Part shown: piece after piece, positions 15,809 through 23,402 of the stretch
How the letters are laid out: each line of letters opens with the position of its first letter
Numbering within the stretch: position 1 is the first letter of the stretch
NCBI RefSeq assembly: GCF_947367085.1
Contig: NZ_CANBCP010000007.1
Span: 1-62,348, forward strand
Direction of reading: 5' to 3'
From: an uncultured Lactobacillus sp.
GTDB lineage: Bacteria > Bacillota > Bacilli > Lactobacillales > Lactobacillaceae
DNA length: 62,348 bases
Translations under genes and position numbers: made by a program
Notes under the pieces: generated by a model
Seen by the model: the letters and a program-made list of their open reading frames with translations, nothing else
The model's database searches: none
What the model was told of the DNA's origin: nothing

Positions 15809-16480
15809 ATGAGAATTAATGTTTTGCAACATACGCCAAATGAAGGCCCAGGTACTATTGAGCAATGGGCACAAGATTATGGTCACGAGATGTATATCTA
15901 TCACCCATATCAGTTTGGCAATCTTCCAACTGCTGAAGAAACTGATATGCTGGTAGTTCTTGGTGGTCCAATGAGTCCGAATGATGATCTGCCTTGGATT
16001 AAGCAAGAGCGGCTTTTGATTAAGCAGTTGCTTGACCAGCACAAGCCAATTTTTGGAGCATGCTATGGTGCACAACAGATTGCTAAGACGCTTGGCTATG
16101 ATGTGAAAAAAGCACCACATAAGGAAGTGGGTTGGGCGCCAGTATATTTAAAGAGTAATCTTATCTCAGATATTCCTGAGAAGTTAACGGCCCTTCACTG
16201 GCATGAGGAAATGTTTGAAGTTCCAAAGCAAGCGGAGTTGCTCTTTAGCAGTGATTTGGTTAAAAACCAAGGATTTGTAATGGATAATGTGATTGGGCTT
16301 CAATTTCACTTTGAACCTGCGGCAGATAATGTGCGTGAAATTGCTATAAACGACGATCAGTATCCATTAGATCACAACGATTTGCACCAAACTAGCGAAG
16401 AGATTATTGCTCATGGTGTTCCTGCTGAGAATAAGAGAGTAATGTATCGCTTGTTAGATTATATTGCTGAGAGACAATAA
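15809..16480 (+). CDS. Class I glutamine amidotransferase-like protein
   Basis: A 223-residue stand-alone GATase1 domain. Nucleophile elbow GACYGAQQ (C85) and the His/Glu pair in LQFHFEPA (H167, E169) complete the triad; LGGPMSPNDD (51-60) is the oxyanion strand. Stand-alone proteins of this type include gamma-glutamyl hydrolases and GMP-synthase-like amidotransferases; this one has no synthetase partner nearby, so its acceptor is unknown. A strong terminator separates it from ogt. Confidence 0.85.
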   Translation: MRINVLQHTPNEGPGTIEQWAQDYGHEMYIYHPYQFGNLPTAEETDMLVVLGGPMSPNDDLPWIKQERLLIKQLLDQHKPIFGACYGAQQIAKTLGYDVKKAPHKEVGWAPVYLKSNLISDIPEKLTALHWHEEMFEVPKQAELLFSSDLVKNQGFVMDNVIGLQFHFEPAADNVREIAINDDQYPLDHNDLHQTSEEIIAHGVPAENKRVMYRLLDYIAERQ

Positions 16481-16502
16481 CGTTAGTTCGAATATATATC
16501 TA

Positions 16503-16536
16503 AAAACCGCGATCATTTTTTTGACCGCGGTTTTTG
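16503..16536 (+). terminator. Strong Rho-independent terminator
   Basis: AAAAACCGCG pairs with CGCGGTTTTT around an inner region that extends the stem by ATCA/TGAC-type pairs. It ends the amidotransferase transcript. Confidence 0.85.
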
Positions 16537-16550
16537 TATAGGGATGATGC

Positions 16551-17039
16551 ATGATGAGAAATATTAGTTATCAGACGATAAAAACACCTATTGGTTTACT
16601 TGAAATTTCTGCTACTAATGAGGCGATTGTTACAGTTAAGCCAACGAAAATTGAAAAAGAATTAACATCTTCTGCAGCTTCTAGTAAATTAGTAGAAAAA
16701 TGTGCCAAAGAATTAGAAGAATACTTTGCAGGTCAACGCCAGCAGTTTGATATACCATTAAACCCCGAAGGGACCGATTTTCAAAAGCGAGTATGGCGGA
16801 CACTTGAAAAAATTCCATATGGTGAAATCAGAATTTATGGTGAAATTGCACAAATGATGGACAAACCGAAAGCTGCTCGAGCAATTGGAATGGCTAACCA
16901 TAATAATCCGATTTTGATCTTAACGCCATGTCATCGCGTTGTTGGGGCTGATGGCAGCCTGACCGGCTATGCGGCCGGGATTGAGAATAAGAAGTATTTG
17001 CTTGAACTCGAGAAAATGAATGTCGGGCAATTTCATTAA
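16551..17039 (+). CDS. ogt: Methylated-DNA-protein-cysteine methyltransferase
   Basis: A 162-residue O6-methylguanine-DNA methyltransferase that repairs alkylated guanine or thymine by transferring the methyl group to its own cysteine. The acceptor motif is PCHRV (126-130, C127). Conserved GTDFQKRVWRTLEKIPYGE (74-92) and ARAIGMANHNNP precede it. Length is normal for Ogt. The last few codons and the stop lie inside the start of an acetyltransferase relic (17028-17157), so the C-terminus (VGQFH) was probably created by that junction; the catalytic domain is unaffected. Confidence 0.92.
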   Translation: MMRNISYQTIKTPIGLLEISATNEAIVTVKPTKIEKELTSSAASSKLVEKCAKELEEYFAGQRQQFDIPLNPEGTDFQKRVWRTLEKIPYGEIRIYGEIAQMMDKPKAARAIGMANHNNPILILTPCHRVVGADGSLTGYAAGIENKKYLLELEKMNVGQFH

Positions 17040-17157
17040 CTTGTTTACCAAAGCTATTTAATCTTTATGAAAAACAAAAGATGAAGGAAAAACTTCAGAT
17101 GATCTTTCTGGTCGTGACGGGGTAAGTAGTTATAATATGGTTAAAGAGTTGAATTAA
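17028..17157 (+). pseudogene. Relic of the GNAT acetyltransferase 3' end
   Basis: The DNA aligns with the last 130 bases of the gene at 15177. CLPKLFNLYEK reads in one frame; GKTSDDL then GRDGVSSYNMVKELN reads in another, so a frameshift splits it. The stretch GGTAAGTAGTTATAA is identical in both copies. No start is present. The fragment begins inside the last codons of ogt. Confidence 0.75.
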
Positions 17158-17179
17158 GAAACCTTATAAAGAAAGGTAT

Positions 17180-17216
17180 ACGCTAGTCAATGTTTACACG
17201 TTGGGTAGCGTTTTTT
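17180..17216 (+). terminator. Weak terminator after the relic
   Basis: ACGCTA and TAGCGT form a 6-bp stem with a 20-nt loop, followed by six T. Confidence 0.45.
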
Positions 17217-17230
17217 ATGCTCTAAAATTT

Positions 17231-17262
17231 TCCATTCATGTTTAAATTCTAACCACTCATTT
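17231..17262 (+). promoter_or_regulatory. Direct repeats 21 bp apart, LytTR-type operator
   Basis: TCCATTCAT (17231) and ACCACTCAT (17252) share CCAYTCAT, with starts exactly 21 bp apart. They lie 70-100 nt before the ABC transporter operon that ends with its own LytTR regulator. Confidence 0.55.
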
Positions 17263-17330
17263 GAAAGTTCGATACACCAATCTTATTTATCGCTATTCTT
17301 TAGTTAAATCAAAGAAAGGAAAGTAATTCT

Positions 17331-18185
17331 ATGTTAATTGAAACTTATGATTTAACTAAAAAATATGGTCAAAAGCTTGCTCTAGATAATGTTAATTTAA
17401 AAATTGATCGAGGTCAGCTTGTAGCCTATCTTGGTACAAATGGTGCAGGAAAGTCTACTACGATAAATATTTTAACTGGGCTGATGAAGCCGACTTCCGG
17501 CACAATCAAGTATGCAAATAATTTAAAAATTGGCGTTGTTTTTCAAAATAGCGTTCTAGATGATAATTTGACGGTCGAAGACAATCTTGATTTACGAGCC
17601 CGTATGTATAAAAATTTTTCTAAAAAATGGCTTAATCAACTAATTGATTTAATTGGAATTAAGAAATTTTTGAAACAAAAATATGGCACTTTATCTGGTG
17701 GACAAAGAAGACGGGTAGATATTGCTAGAGCTTTGATTAATCATCCAGATTTGCTATTTTTAGACGAACCAACGACAGGATTAGATTTACAAACTAGATT
17801 AGTAATCTGGAATTTATTACAAAAATTACAAAAACAGCAGGGCTTAACCATCTTTTTAACAACCCATTACTTGGAAGAAGCTGAAAATGCAGATCGAATG
17901 TATATCCTAGAAAATGGTGAAATTTTAGCTGATGGCTCAGCTCAGCAAATTAAAGAAAAGTATGCACCGACTAAATTGCTCATTGATGTCCAAGAAAAAG
18001 CAAAATTAAGAACTAACTATAAAGTAAGGATAGTCTCAAGTCATCAACTTGAAATTGATGGCTTACCTGCAAATGAAGTAATTCAGTTTTTAGATGAAAA
18101 TCACAATATTATTAATGATTTTGAATATCAAAAAGGTTCAGTTAACGACGCTTTTATTAAGGTTGCAGGAAAGGAGCTTCAATAA
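17331..18185 (+). CDS. ABC transporter ATP-binding protein
   Basis: A 284-residue CcmA/DrrA-type ATPase: Walker A GTNGAGKST (35-43), signature LSGGQ (121-125), Walker B LLFLDEP (141-147), then THYLEEAENADR. The last 90 residues are an extra domain common in drug-export ATPases. It energises the permease encoded next, overlapping by one base (taATG). With the LytTR and DUF3021 genes that follow, this forms a four-gene operon, probably for efflux under LytTR control. The substrate is unknown. Confidence 0.9.
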   Translation: MLIETYDLTKKYGQKLALDNVNLKIDRGQLVAYLGTNGAGKSTTINILTGLMKPTSGTIKYANNLKIGVVFQNSVLDDNLTVEDNLDLRARMYKNFSKKWLNQLIDLIGIKKFLKQKYGTLSGGQRRRVDIARALINHPDLLFLDEPTTGLDLQTRLVIWNLLQKLQKQQGLTIFLTTHYLEEAENADRMYILENGEILADGSAQQIKEKYAPTKLLIDVQEKAKLRTNYKVRIVSSHQLEIDGLPANEVIQFLDENHNIINDFEYQKGSVNDAFIKVAGKELQ

Positions 18186-19042
18186 TGTTGGCTTTACTTC
18201 AAAGAAATATTAAAATTTACTTTTCAAATGTTCCGGGTGTAATTATGTCATGTCTCGGTGCATTGATTTCCTTCTTCATCTATATTGGCTTTTTACAAAA
18301 AAATTTAGAAAGCTCTTGGTCAAACGTACCCAAAGCTAGTGAAATGCTAGACTTGTGGATGATTGCGGGAATTATAGCGATTGCCGGAATTACTACATCA
18401 TTTCAAGCATTAGGACAGTTAGTAAAAGATCGCGAAACTAGGACTAGTGATGACATGAAATTAACTGAGATTTCATCTGCTGGTCAAAATTTGGCTTATG
18501 TTTTATCTAGTTCATTTGTTAGCTTTGTAATGCAGATTGTTACTTTTATTGTTATGGGTGTTTATTTTACTGTAGTTGATAAAATTACAATTCCAAGCAG
18601 TGCTTATTTTCCAGCTTTAGGATATATGTTACTAGGAGCGATTGGAGCTACTTTGCTTAATGAGATAATTGTTTACTTTATACATTCATCGACTACTTTT
18701 AGTAGGTTGTCAGCAATTATTGGTGCAGCGGCTGGATTTGCAGTAGCGACTTATATGCCATATGGAACTTTATCTCATACTGCACAAACTTTGGTAAAAT
18801 TAATTCCAAGTAGTTATGAAGCTTCAGCTATGAGAAGTTTATTGCTTAATCACATTAGTAAAAGTCAATTGAGCCCAAGTATGAGAACAGAATTGATTAA
18901 TTATCTTGGAATTCATTTCAAGATCAATGGTTATCGTCTAACAACGCTTGATAATGCATATGTGATGCTGGGAATGATTGCATTGTTGATTGGAGTTATT
19001 GTAATAATGTCTTTTCAAGCTGATAGAAAGGCAAAAGCATAA
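18185..19042 (+). CDS. ABC transporter permease (ABC-2 type)
   Basis: A 285-residue membrane protein with about six segments (first at 20-38, GVIMSCLGALISFFIYIGF; last near 262-279) arranged as in ABC-2 exporters such as DrrB. A cytoplasmic stretch (QLVKDRETRTSDDMKLTEIS) contacts the ATPase. It is coupled to the upstream ATPase by a one-base overlap and lies 1 nt before the LytTR gene. Confidence 0.88.
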   Translation: MLALLQRNIKIYFSNVPGVIMSCLGALISFFIYIGFLQKNLESSWSNVPKASEMLDLWMIAGIIAIAGITTSFQALGQLVKDRETRTSDDMKLTEISSAGQNLAYVLSSSFVSFVMQIVTFIVMGVYFTVVDKITIPSSAYFPALGYMLLGAIGATLLNEIIVYFIHSSTTFSRLSAIIGAAAGFAVATYMPYGTLSHTAQTLVKLIPSSYEASAMRSLLLNHISKSQLSPSMRTELINYLGIHFKINGYRLTTLDNAYVMLGMIALLIGVIVIMSFQADRKAKA

Positions 19043-19043
19043 G

Positions 19044-19496
19044 TTGAAAATTAAATTTCAAAAAGACTCATCCCTAGAATTAGACGAAATTGAAGTTGAA
19101 GTTCGAGCATTAGAAGAAAATACTACAGTTAAAAAATTAATTAATTATGTAAATAAATTTGGTAAACGAAATCGTTCTCTGTTACCAATTAAAACAGAAG
19201 ATCGAATTGCTACAATTAAAGTAGATGATGTAATTAAGATTGAGGTTCAGTCGACAAGTTTAACTTATTTCACTACAAATGAAATGATAAAAACGTCGGG
19301 AAGACTGTATCAGGCAATCGAAAATTTAAATGAAAATTTCGTACAAGTTTCGCGGCATTCTGTTATTAATTTAAATTATTTGGAGTCAATTGAGAGTGGC
19401 TTTGCTGGTAATATGGTGGCAATCTTAGCAGGTAAGTTGAAAGCAGACGTTTCACGCCGCTATTTGCCGGAGTTAGAAAAGGAGCTGGGACTTTGA
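19044..19496 (+). CDS. LytTR domain transcriptional regulator
   Basis: A 150-residue regulator with a C-terminal LytTR domain (about 53-150: IATIKVDDVIKIEVQSTSLT, then FVQVSRHSVINLNYLESIE, ending SRRYLPELEKELGL) and no receiver domain. It starts with TTG one base after the permease stop. It is a paralogue of the protein at 11430, with the same partner. It probably activates its own operon from the 21-bp-spaced repeats at 17231. Confidence 0.88.
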   Translation: MKIKFQKDSSLELDEIEVEVRALEENTTVKKLINYVNKFGKRNRSLLPIKTEDRIATIKVDDVIKIEVQSTSLTYFTTNEMIKTSGRLYQAIENLNENFVQVSRHSVINLNYLESIESGFAGNMVAILAGKLKADVSRRYLPELEKELGL

Positions 19497-19891
19497 TGAG
19501 ATTGTTTGGTAAATGTTTTGACTACTTTGTTACAGGAATGGGCTTCGGTGCGATGTCTTATTTATGTATTTTAGCTTTTGCTAATCCTGGAGTTGCTCCA
19601 ACTGTTAAAGGTGTAGTGTCTGTTTTTATTATTTCGGGATGTATTGGGCTACTTGCACTTCTTTTTAGTTCTGACTTACCGATCACCATTGCTATTGGAA
19701 TTCATTTTGTGGGTACGCTTTTGCTGTTTTTATTAATGGAGTTAATCAATAATTGGCCAATTGATATTTGGACTTTATTAGTCTTTATCCTACTTTATGT
19801 TATTATTTGGATAATTTGTATTTTAGAACAGTTAAAAACAATTAATAAGCTTAACGATAGGATTAAGCGTAGAAATATGAATCGAAAATAG
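19496..19891 (+). CDS. DUF3021 membrane protein, LytTR partner
   Basis: A 131-residue membrane protein with four hydrophobic segments and a basic end (INKLNDRIKRRNMNRK). ATG 19496 overlaps the LytTR stop by one base (TGATG), with GGAG upstream; the TTG one codon earlier is less likely. By analogy with other LytTR systems it should restrain the regulator. Confidence 0.85.
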   Translation: MRLFGKCFDYFVTGMGFGAMSYLCILAFANPGVAPTVKGVVSVFIISGCIGLLALLFSSDLPITIAIGIHFVGTLLLFLLMELINNWPIDIWTLLVFILLYVIIWIICILEQLKTINKLNDRIKRRNMNRK

Positions 19892-19942
19892 CAACAATTT
19901 ATCTTAGCTAATCATGGAATAAGAGTAAGAAAGGTTAAAATC

Positions 19943-20785
19943 ATGAAATTTAATACAATTGATGTCCATGGGTTAAAGATGTTTTACCGCGAAAGCGGTA
20001 ATGAAGATTTGCCCGCATTTTTACTTTTACATGGCTTTCCAACTTCAAGTGCATTATTTAGAAACTTAATGCCAATGTTAGAAAATAACTTTCATGTAAT
20101 CGCGCCAGACTATATTGGTTTTGGTCAATCAGCTTCACCAAGCCATACAGATTTTAAGTATACGTTTGAAAATTTAACTGACTATGTAGATGATTTTTTA
20201 ACTGAATTGAGAATTGATAAGTTCTACATGTACGTCTTTGACTATGGTGCACCAATTGGCTTCAATCTTGCGGTGCGTCATCCTGAGAGAATCTTAGGTA
20301 TTGTCAGTCAAAATGGGAATGTCTATCAAGAAGGTTTGGGCAAAAAGTGGGAAGGACGCAAAGAATATTGGGCTCACCAAACCAAGGAATTGCGTGAACA
20401 ATACAAGTCCGCTTTTGCACCAGAAACAATTAAGGGTCAATATCTAGGTGGTGAAAAGCCAGGGGCTGTCGGTCCAGATGGTTATACTTTAGATATTTTT
20501 TACACGCACAAGCCTGATTATGCGGAAAATCAATCTGATTTAATCTTTGATTATCAAAGCAATGTCGCAAATTATCCTAAGTATCAAGAATATTTGCATC
20601 AATACCAACCGGAGCTGATTGCGGCTTGGGGCAAAAATGATCCAAGTTTTATTTATCCTGGTGCTCAAGCTTTTGAAAAAGATGATCCAAATGCGGAAGT
20701 TCATCTGCTTGATGGTGGACACTTTGTTCTTGAATCACATTGGCAAGAGATTGGCCAATTAATCTTAGATAAGTGGGCTAAATAA
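19943..20785 (+). CDS. Alpha/beta hydrolase with Asp nucleophile (epoxide hydrolase / dehalogenase-like)
   Basis: A 280-residue alpha/beta hydrolase. LLLHGFPTSS (27-36) is the oxyanion loop; the nucleophile elbow reads VFDYGAPIG, placing Asp100 where lipases have Ser. Asp nucleophiles mark haloalkane dehalogenases and soluble epoxide hydrolases. Histidine in LDGGHFVLE near the end is the base; a cap domain occupies about 130-210. The natural substrate is unknown. It is a single gene with its own ribosome-binding site (AAAGG) and a terminator after it. Confidence 0.82.
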   Translation: MKFNTIDVHGLKMFYRESGNEDLPAFLLLHGFPTSSALFRNLMPMLENNFHVIAPDYIGFGQSASPSHTDFKYTFENLTDYVDDFLTELRIDKFYMYVFDYGAPIGFNLAVRHPERILGIVSQNGNVYQEGLGKKWEGRKEYWAHQTKELREQYKSAFAPETIKGQYLGGEKPGAVGPDGYTLDIFYTHKPDYAENQSDLIFDYQSNVANYPKYQEYLHQYQPELIAAWGKNDPSFIYPGAQAFEKDDPNAEVHLLDGGHFVLESHWQEIGQLILDKWAK

Positions 20786-20786
20786 A

Positions 20787-20810
20787 AAACTCCCTAAAAA
20801 GGGAGTCTTT
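20787..20810. terminator. Bidirectional terminator between convergent genes
   Basis: ACTCCC and GGGAGT form a stem around TAAAAA, with A-run left and T-rich right. It serves the hydrolase and the convergent acetyltransferase. Confidence 0.85.
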
Positions 20811-20811
20811 A

Positions 20812-21330
20812 TCATTCGCAATCTCGATAAAAGTAAATATCGGCTTTATTTTCTTGAGCAGTTGCGCGGTAATCTCGATTATTAAAGCCACCAATTTCAA
20901 AGTGATTCTTTAAATAAAATAGGCAAGCTGACAAATTATTATCTTGTGCGATTGTATAAACGCCTTGCATTTTTAATGTGTGTGCTTCATTTATGCATGC
21001 TTCAATTAACTTACTGGCAATGTGGTGGCCGCGATAATTTTGGTTAACTTTTAAATCATCTAGATAAAGATACTTAAACATTCCTCTACTTAAAATTGCA
21101 ATACCAACACATTTTTCCTTATCATAAGCACCAAAGTAAATTAACTCAGGATTGTATTGATAATCTTCATCAGGAAAGGGTTGTGAACTTATAGTTGAAA
21201 ATTTTTTAATCTCATAGTCCCATAGTCCATTTTTTAAGCTTGGAATTAACTTACCCCAGATTTTGAATGGTTCGTTTGGCAAGTTAATATCTTTTTGGTT
21301 GGCTGCGTTTATTTTTTTGATTTCAATCAT
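20812..21330 (-). CDS. GNAT family N-acetyltransferase
   Basis: A 172-residue acetyltransferase with acetyl-CoA motif LKVNQNYRGHHIASKLIEACI (R/QxxGxxA, about 112-124) and the closing strand NNLSACLFYLKNHFEIGGF. It is like streptothricin-acetyltransferase or other general GNATs; the substrate is unknown. It is preceded on its strand by the His-rich protein gene, with a terminator in between, so it is expressed separately. Confidence 0.82.
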   Translation of the reverse strand: MIEIKKINAANQKDINLPNEPFKIWGKLIPSLKNGLWDYEIKKFSTISSQPFPDEDYQYNPELIYFGAYDKEKCVGIAILSRGMFKYLYLDDLKVNQNYRGHHIASKLIEACINEAHTLKMQGVYTIAQDNNLSACLFYLKNHFEIGGFNNRDYRATAQENKADIYFYRDCE

Positions 21331-21354
21331 AATATTTAATCTTTCATTAGTAAA

Positions 21355-21388
21355 AAACTCCCAAGTTTCATTTTAAACTGGGAGTTTT
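21355..21388. terminator. Terminator of the His-rich protein gene
   Basis: AAACTCCCAAGTTT-type left arm pairs with AAACTGGGAGTTTT in a long stem, with T-run on the minus strand. Confidence 0.85.
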
Positions 21389-21390
21389 AC

Positions 21391-21906
21391 TTATTTAGTT
21401 AACTTATGTACTTTATGAGCTAAGACCATTTCTTTATTGCGGTCTTCATAAATAACGTCTTTAAGGTAGTACCATGGTACCATTAATGTACCGCGGTTAT
21501 TCTTACGGAAAAGAAAATCAGCATGATGATTTTCAAGATGGCGTAAGTATCTTTTAGCATTTTGAATTTGAGTATGATGCTTCAAATTCAATCTTGGCTC
21601 AAAATCAATAATCTTGTGATTACTATTGAAAATTGGTCTTACCTTGTGATGCCAATGATGAGCACTAGCAACATGTTGGCTAACCTTTTTACCTGCTTCT
21701 ACAATATTTTCTTTGGTGGCTAAACTATTCCGATCCTTCAACTCCGCATGTGGATCCAAATAATAGTTGCCTAAGCCATCTTGACGATAAAGCCGGAGCT
21801 TTTTAAATGACTGGTTCTTTTTATCCATCTTTACTTCAATAACGTCACCATTTTTGTCATTCATTAAGTACATGTGATGTTTTTTAGTGTAATTTACACC
21901 TTTCAT
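21391..21906 (-). CDS. Hypothetical His-rich protein
   Basis: A 171-residue soluble, basic protein I cannot assign to a family. It is rich in His and Lys, with clusters HHMYL (10-14), SAHHWHHKV (about 81-89), LKHHTQ and ENHHADF, which could bind metal or nucleic acid. The predicted shape is alpha/beta without membrane segments or signal peptide. It is a single gene with its own terminator. Function unknown. Confidence 0.7.
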   Translation of the reverse strand: MKGVNYTKKHHMYLMNDKNGDVIEVKMDKKNQSFKKLRLYRQDGLGNYYLDPHAELKDRNSLATKENIVEAGKKVSQHVASAHHWHHKVRPIFNSNHKIIDFEPRLNLKHHTQIQNAKRYLRHLENHHADFLFRKNNRGTLMVPWYYLKDVIYEDRNKEMVLAHKVHKLTK

Positions 21907-21999
21907 GATCAGAAATTCACCCCTTATATATTGACTATACGCCGTATTATTATAGACATATTTTTATTTTATGCCAAGATAAAGAGCTCGAATTTAAAA

Positions 22000-22037
22000 A
22001 ACTTTGATTACTTGATATAGTAGTCAAAGTTTTTTTC
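22000..22037. terminator. Terminator of the oxalate operon
   Basis: AACTTTGATTACT and AGTAGTCAAAGTT form a 13-bp stem (one G-U) around TGATAT, with T-run after it on the minus strand. Confidence 0.85.
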
Positions 22038-22050
22038 TTAGTGATAAGTG

Positions 22051-23400
22051 TTATTTACCTTTAATAACTTGGGTTCGGGGATTATGGGGAGTTTGTGCTT
22101 TAGAAATGACGCCTTTTTCAACTAACTCTTCTATTTGGTCGGGATCATAGCCTAACTTAGATAAAATTTCTTTATTATTTTCACCTAAGTCAGGAGCGCG
22201 ATCATAAGTTGGCTGATAATTGGAAAGAGTAAATGGTAAACCAATCGTCTTAAAATTACCACGATTGCCGCCTTGATCGATGGTGACAATTGCACCATCT
22301 TTATTTAAATCAGGATCATTTTCAAGTTCGTACCAATCAAGAACAGGACCTACTGGCACGCCGGCTTTTCCTAATTCGTTAGTTAAAGTATATTTATCGT
22401 ATTGCTTAGTATAAGACTCAATTAAAGGATAGAGTTCTTCTTTATGAAGCTGCCTATGTTGCCAATCGATAAATCTTGGATCAGTCTCCCATTCAGGATG
22501 GCCCATTGCTTCACAAAGCTTATCCCATTTCTTGTTTTCGTTTTGAACAACAATGTAAACATAAGCATTAGGATCAGTTTCCCAACCTTTAGCCTTGTAG
22601 GTCCAACCGATAACTTGTCCACCTTCAGTGTTTTCTGCACGTGGAATTGCTTTGCCCCATTTATAATTTGGATAAACTGCATAATGAGGTAGAGCACCGA
22701 GATTGTCGAGCATGATTTGATCACGCAATTTAATTCGGCAAAGATTTAAGACAGCATCTTGCATTGATTGATAAACAAAAGTTCCTTCGCCAGTATGTTC
22801 ACGCTGAAGCAGCGCTGCTAAAATACCAATTGCTAGGTGCATACCGGAGTTTGAATCACCTAAAGCAGCGGCGGATTGGGTAGGAACGTTGTCTTGGCCC
22901 TTATTCCAGCCGGTAGCTGAAGCTGCACCGCCAGCAGATTGAGCAACTGGCTCAAATGCTTTAACATTTTCAAAACGTGAACCTTGATTAAAGCCTTTTA
23001 ATGAAGCATAGATTAATCGAGGATTCATCTCATGTAATTTATCCCAGCCAAAACCATTTCTATCAGCAGAACCAGGGGCAATGTTTTCTACGAATACATC
23101 GGCTTTCTTAATTAAGTCGTACATAATCTTTTTACCTTCTGGAGTTTTAATATCAACAGTTAAGGACTTTTTATTGGCATTGAGTTGTAGGAAGTAAAGA
23201 CTCCAGGAATCTTTAATATCAAGTAATTCGTTTCTAGTAGGATCACCAGTGTTAGTACGTTCAATTTTAATAACTTCAGCACCTAGCCATGCTAAAAGTT
23301 GTGTACAAGAAGGACCAGACTGTACTTGAGTCCAATCAATAACCTTGATTCCTTTTAGTGGAGCATATTTGTTTTGCTCGTTTTTTTCATTTTCACTCAT
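22051..23400 (-). CDS. frc: Formyl-CoA transferase
   Basis: A 449-residue family III CoA-transferase that moves CoA from formyl-CoA to oxalate, making oxalyl-CoA for the decarboxylase. The N-terminal IKVIDWTQVQSGPSCTQLLAWLGAEV is the family's start, and GDSNSGMHLAIGI carries the catalytic aspartate (D182). Length and motifs match bacterial Frc. It starts 2 nt after the oxc stop and ends at a strong terminator, so it is the second gene of a two-gene operon. Oxalate breakdown of this kind gives L. gasseri and L. acidophilus their oxalate tolerance. Confidence 0.93.
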   Translation of the reverse strand: MSENEKNEQNKYAPLKGIKVIDWTQVQSGPSCTQLLAWLGAEVIKIERTNTGDPTRNELLDIKDSWSLYFLQLNANKKSLTVDIKTPEGKKIMYDLIKKADVFVENIAPGSADRNGFGWDKLHEMNPRLIYASLKGFNQGSRFENVKAFEPVAQSAGGAASATGWNKGQDNVPTQSAAALGDSNSGMHLAIGILAALLQREHTGEGTFVYQSMQDAVLNLCRIKLRDQIMLDNLGALPHYAVYPNYKWGKAIPRAENTEGGQVIGWTYKAKGWETDPNAYVYIVVQNENKKWDKLCEAMGHPEWETDPRFIDWQHRQLHKEELYPLIESYTKQYDKYTLTNELGKAGVPVGPVLDWYELENDPDLNKDGAIVTIDQGGNRGNFKTIGLPFTLSNYQPTYDRAPDLGENNKEILSKLGYDPDQIEELVEKGVISKAQTPHNPRTQVIKGK

Positions 23401-23402
23401 TT

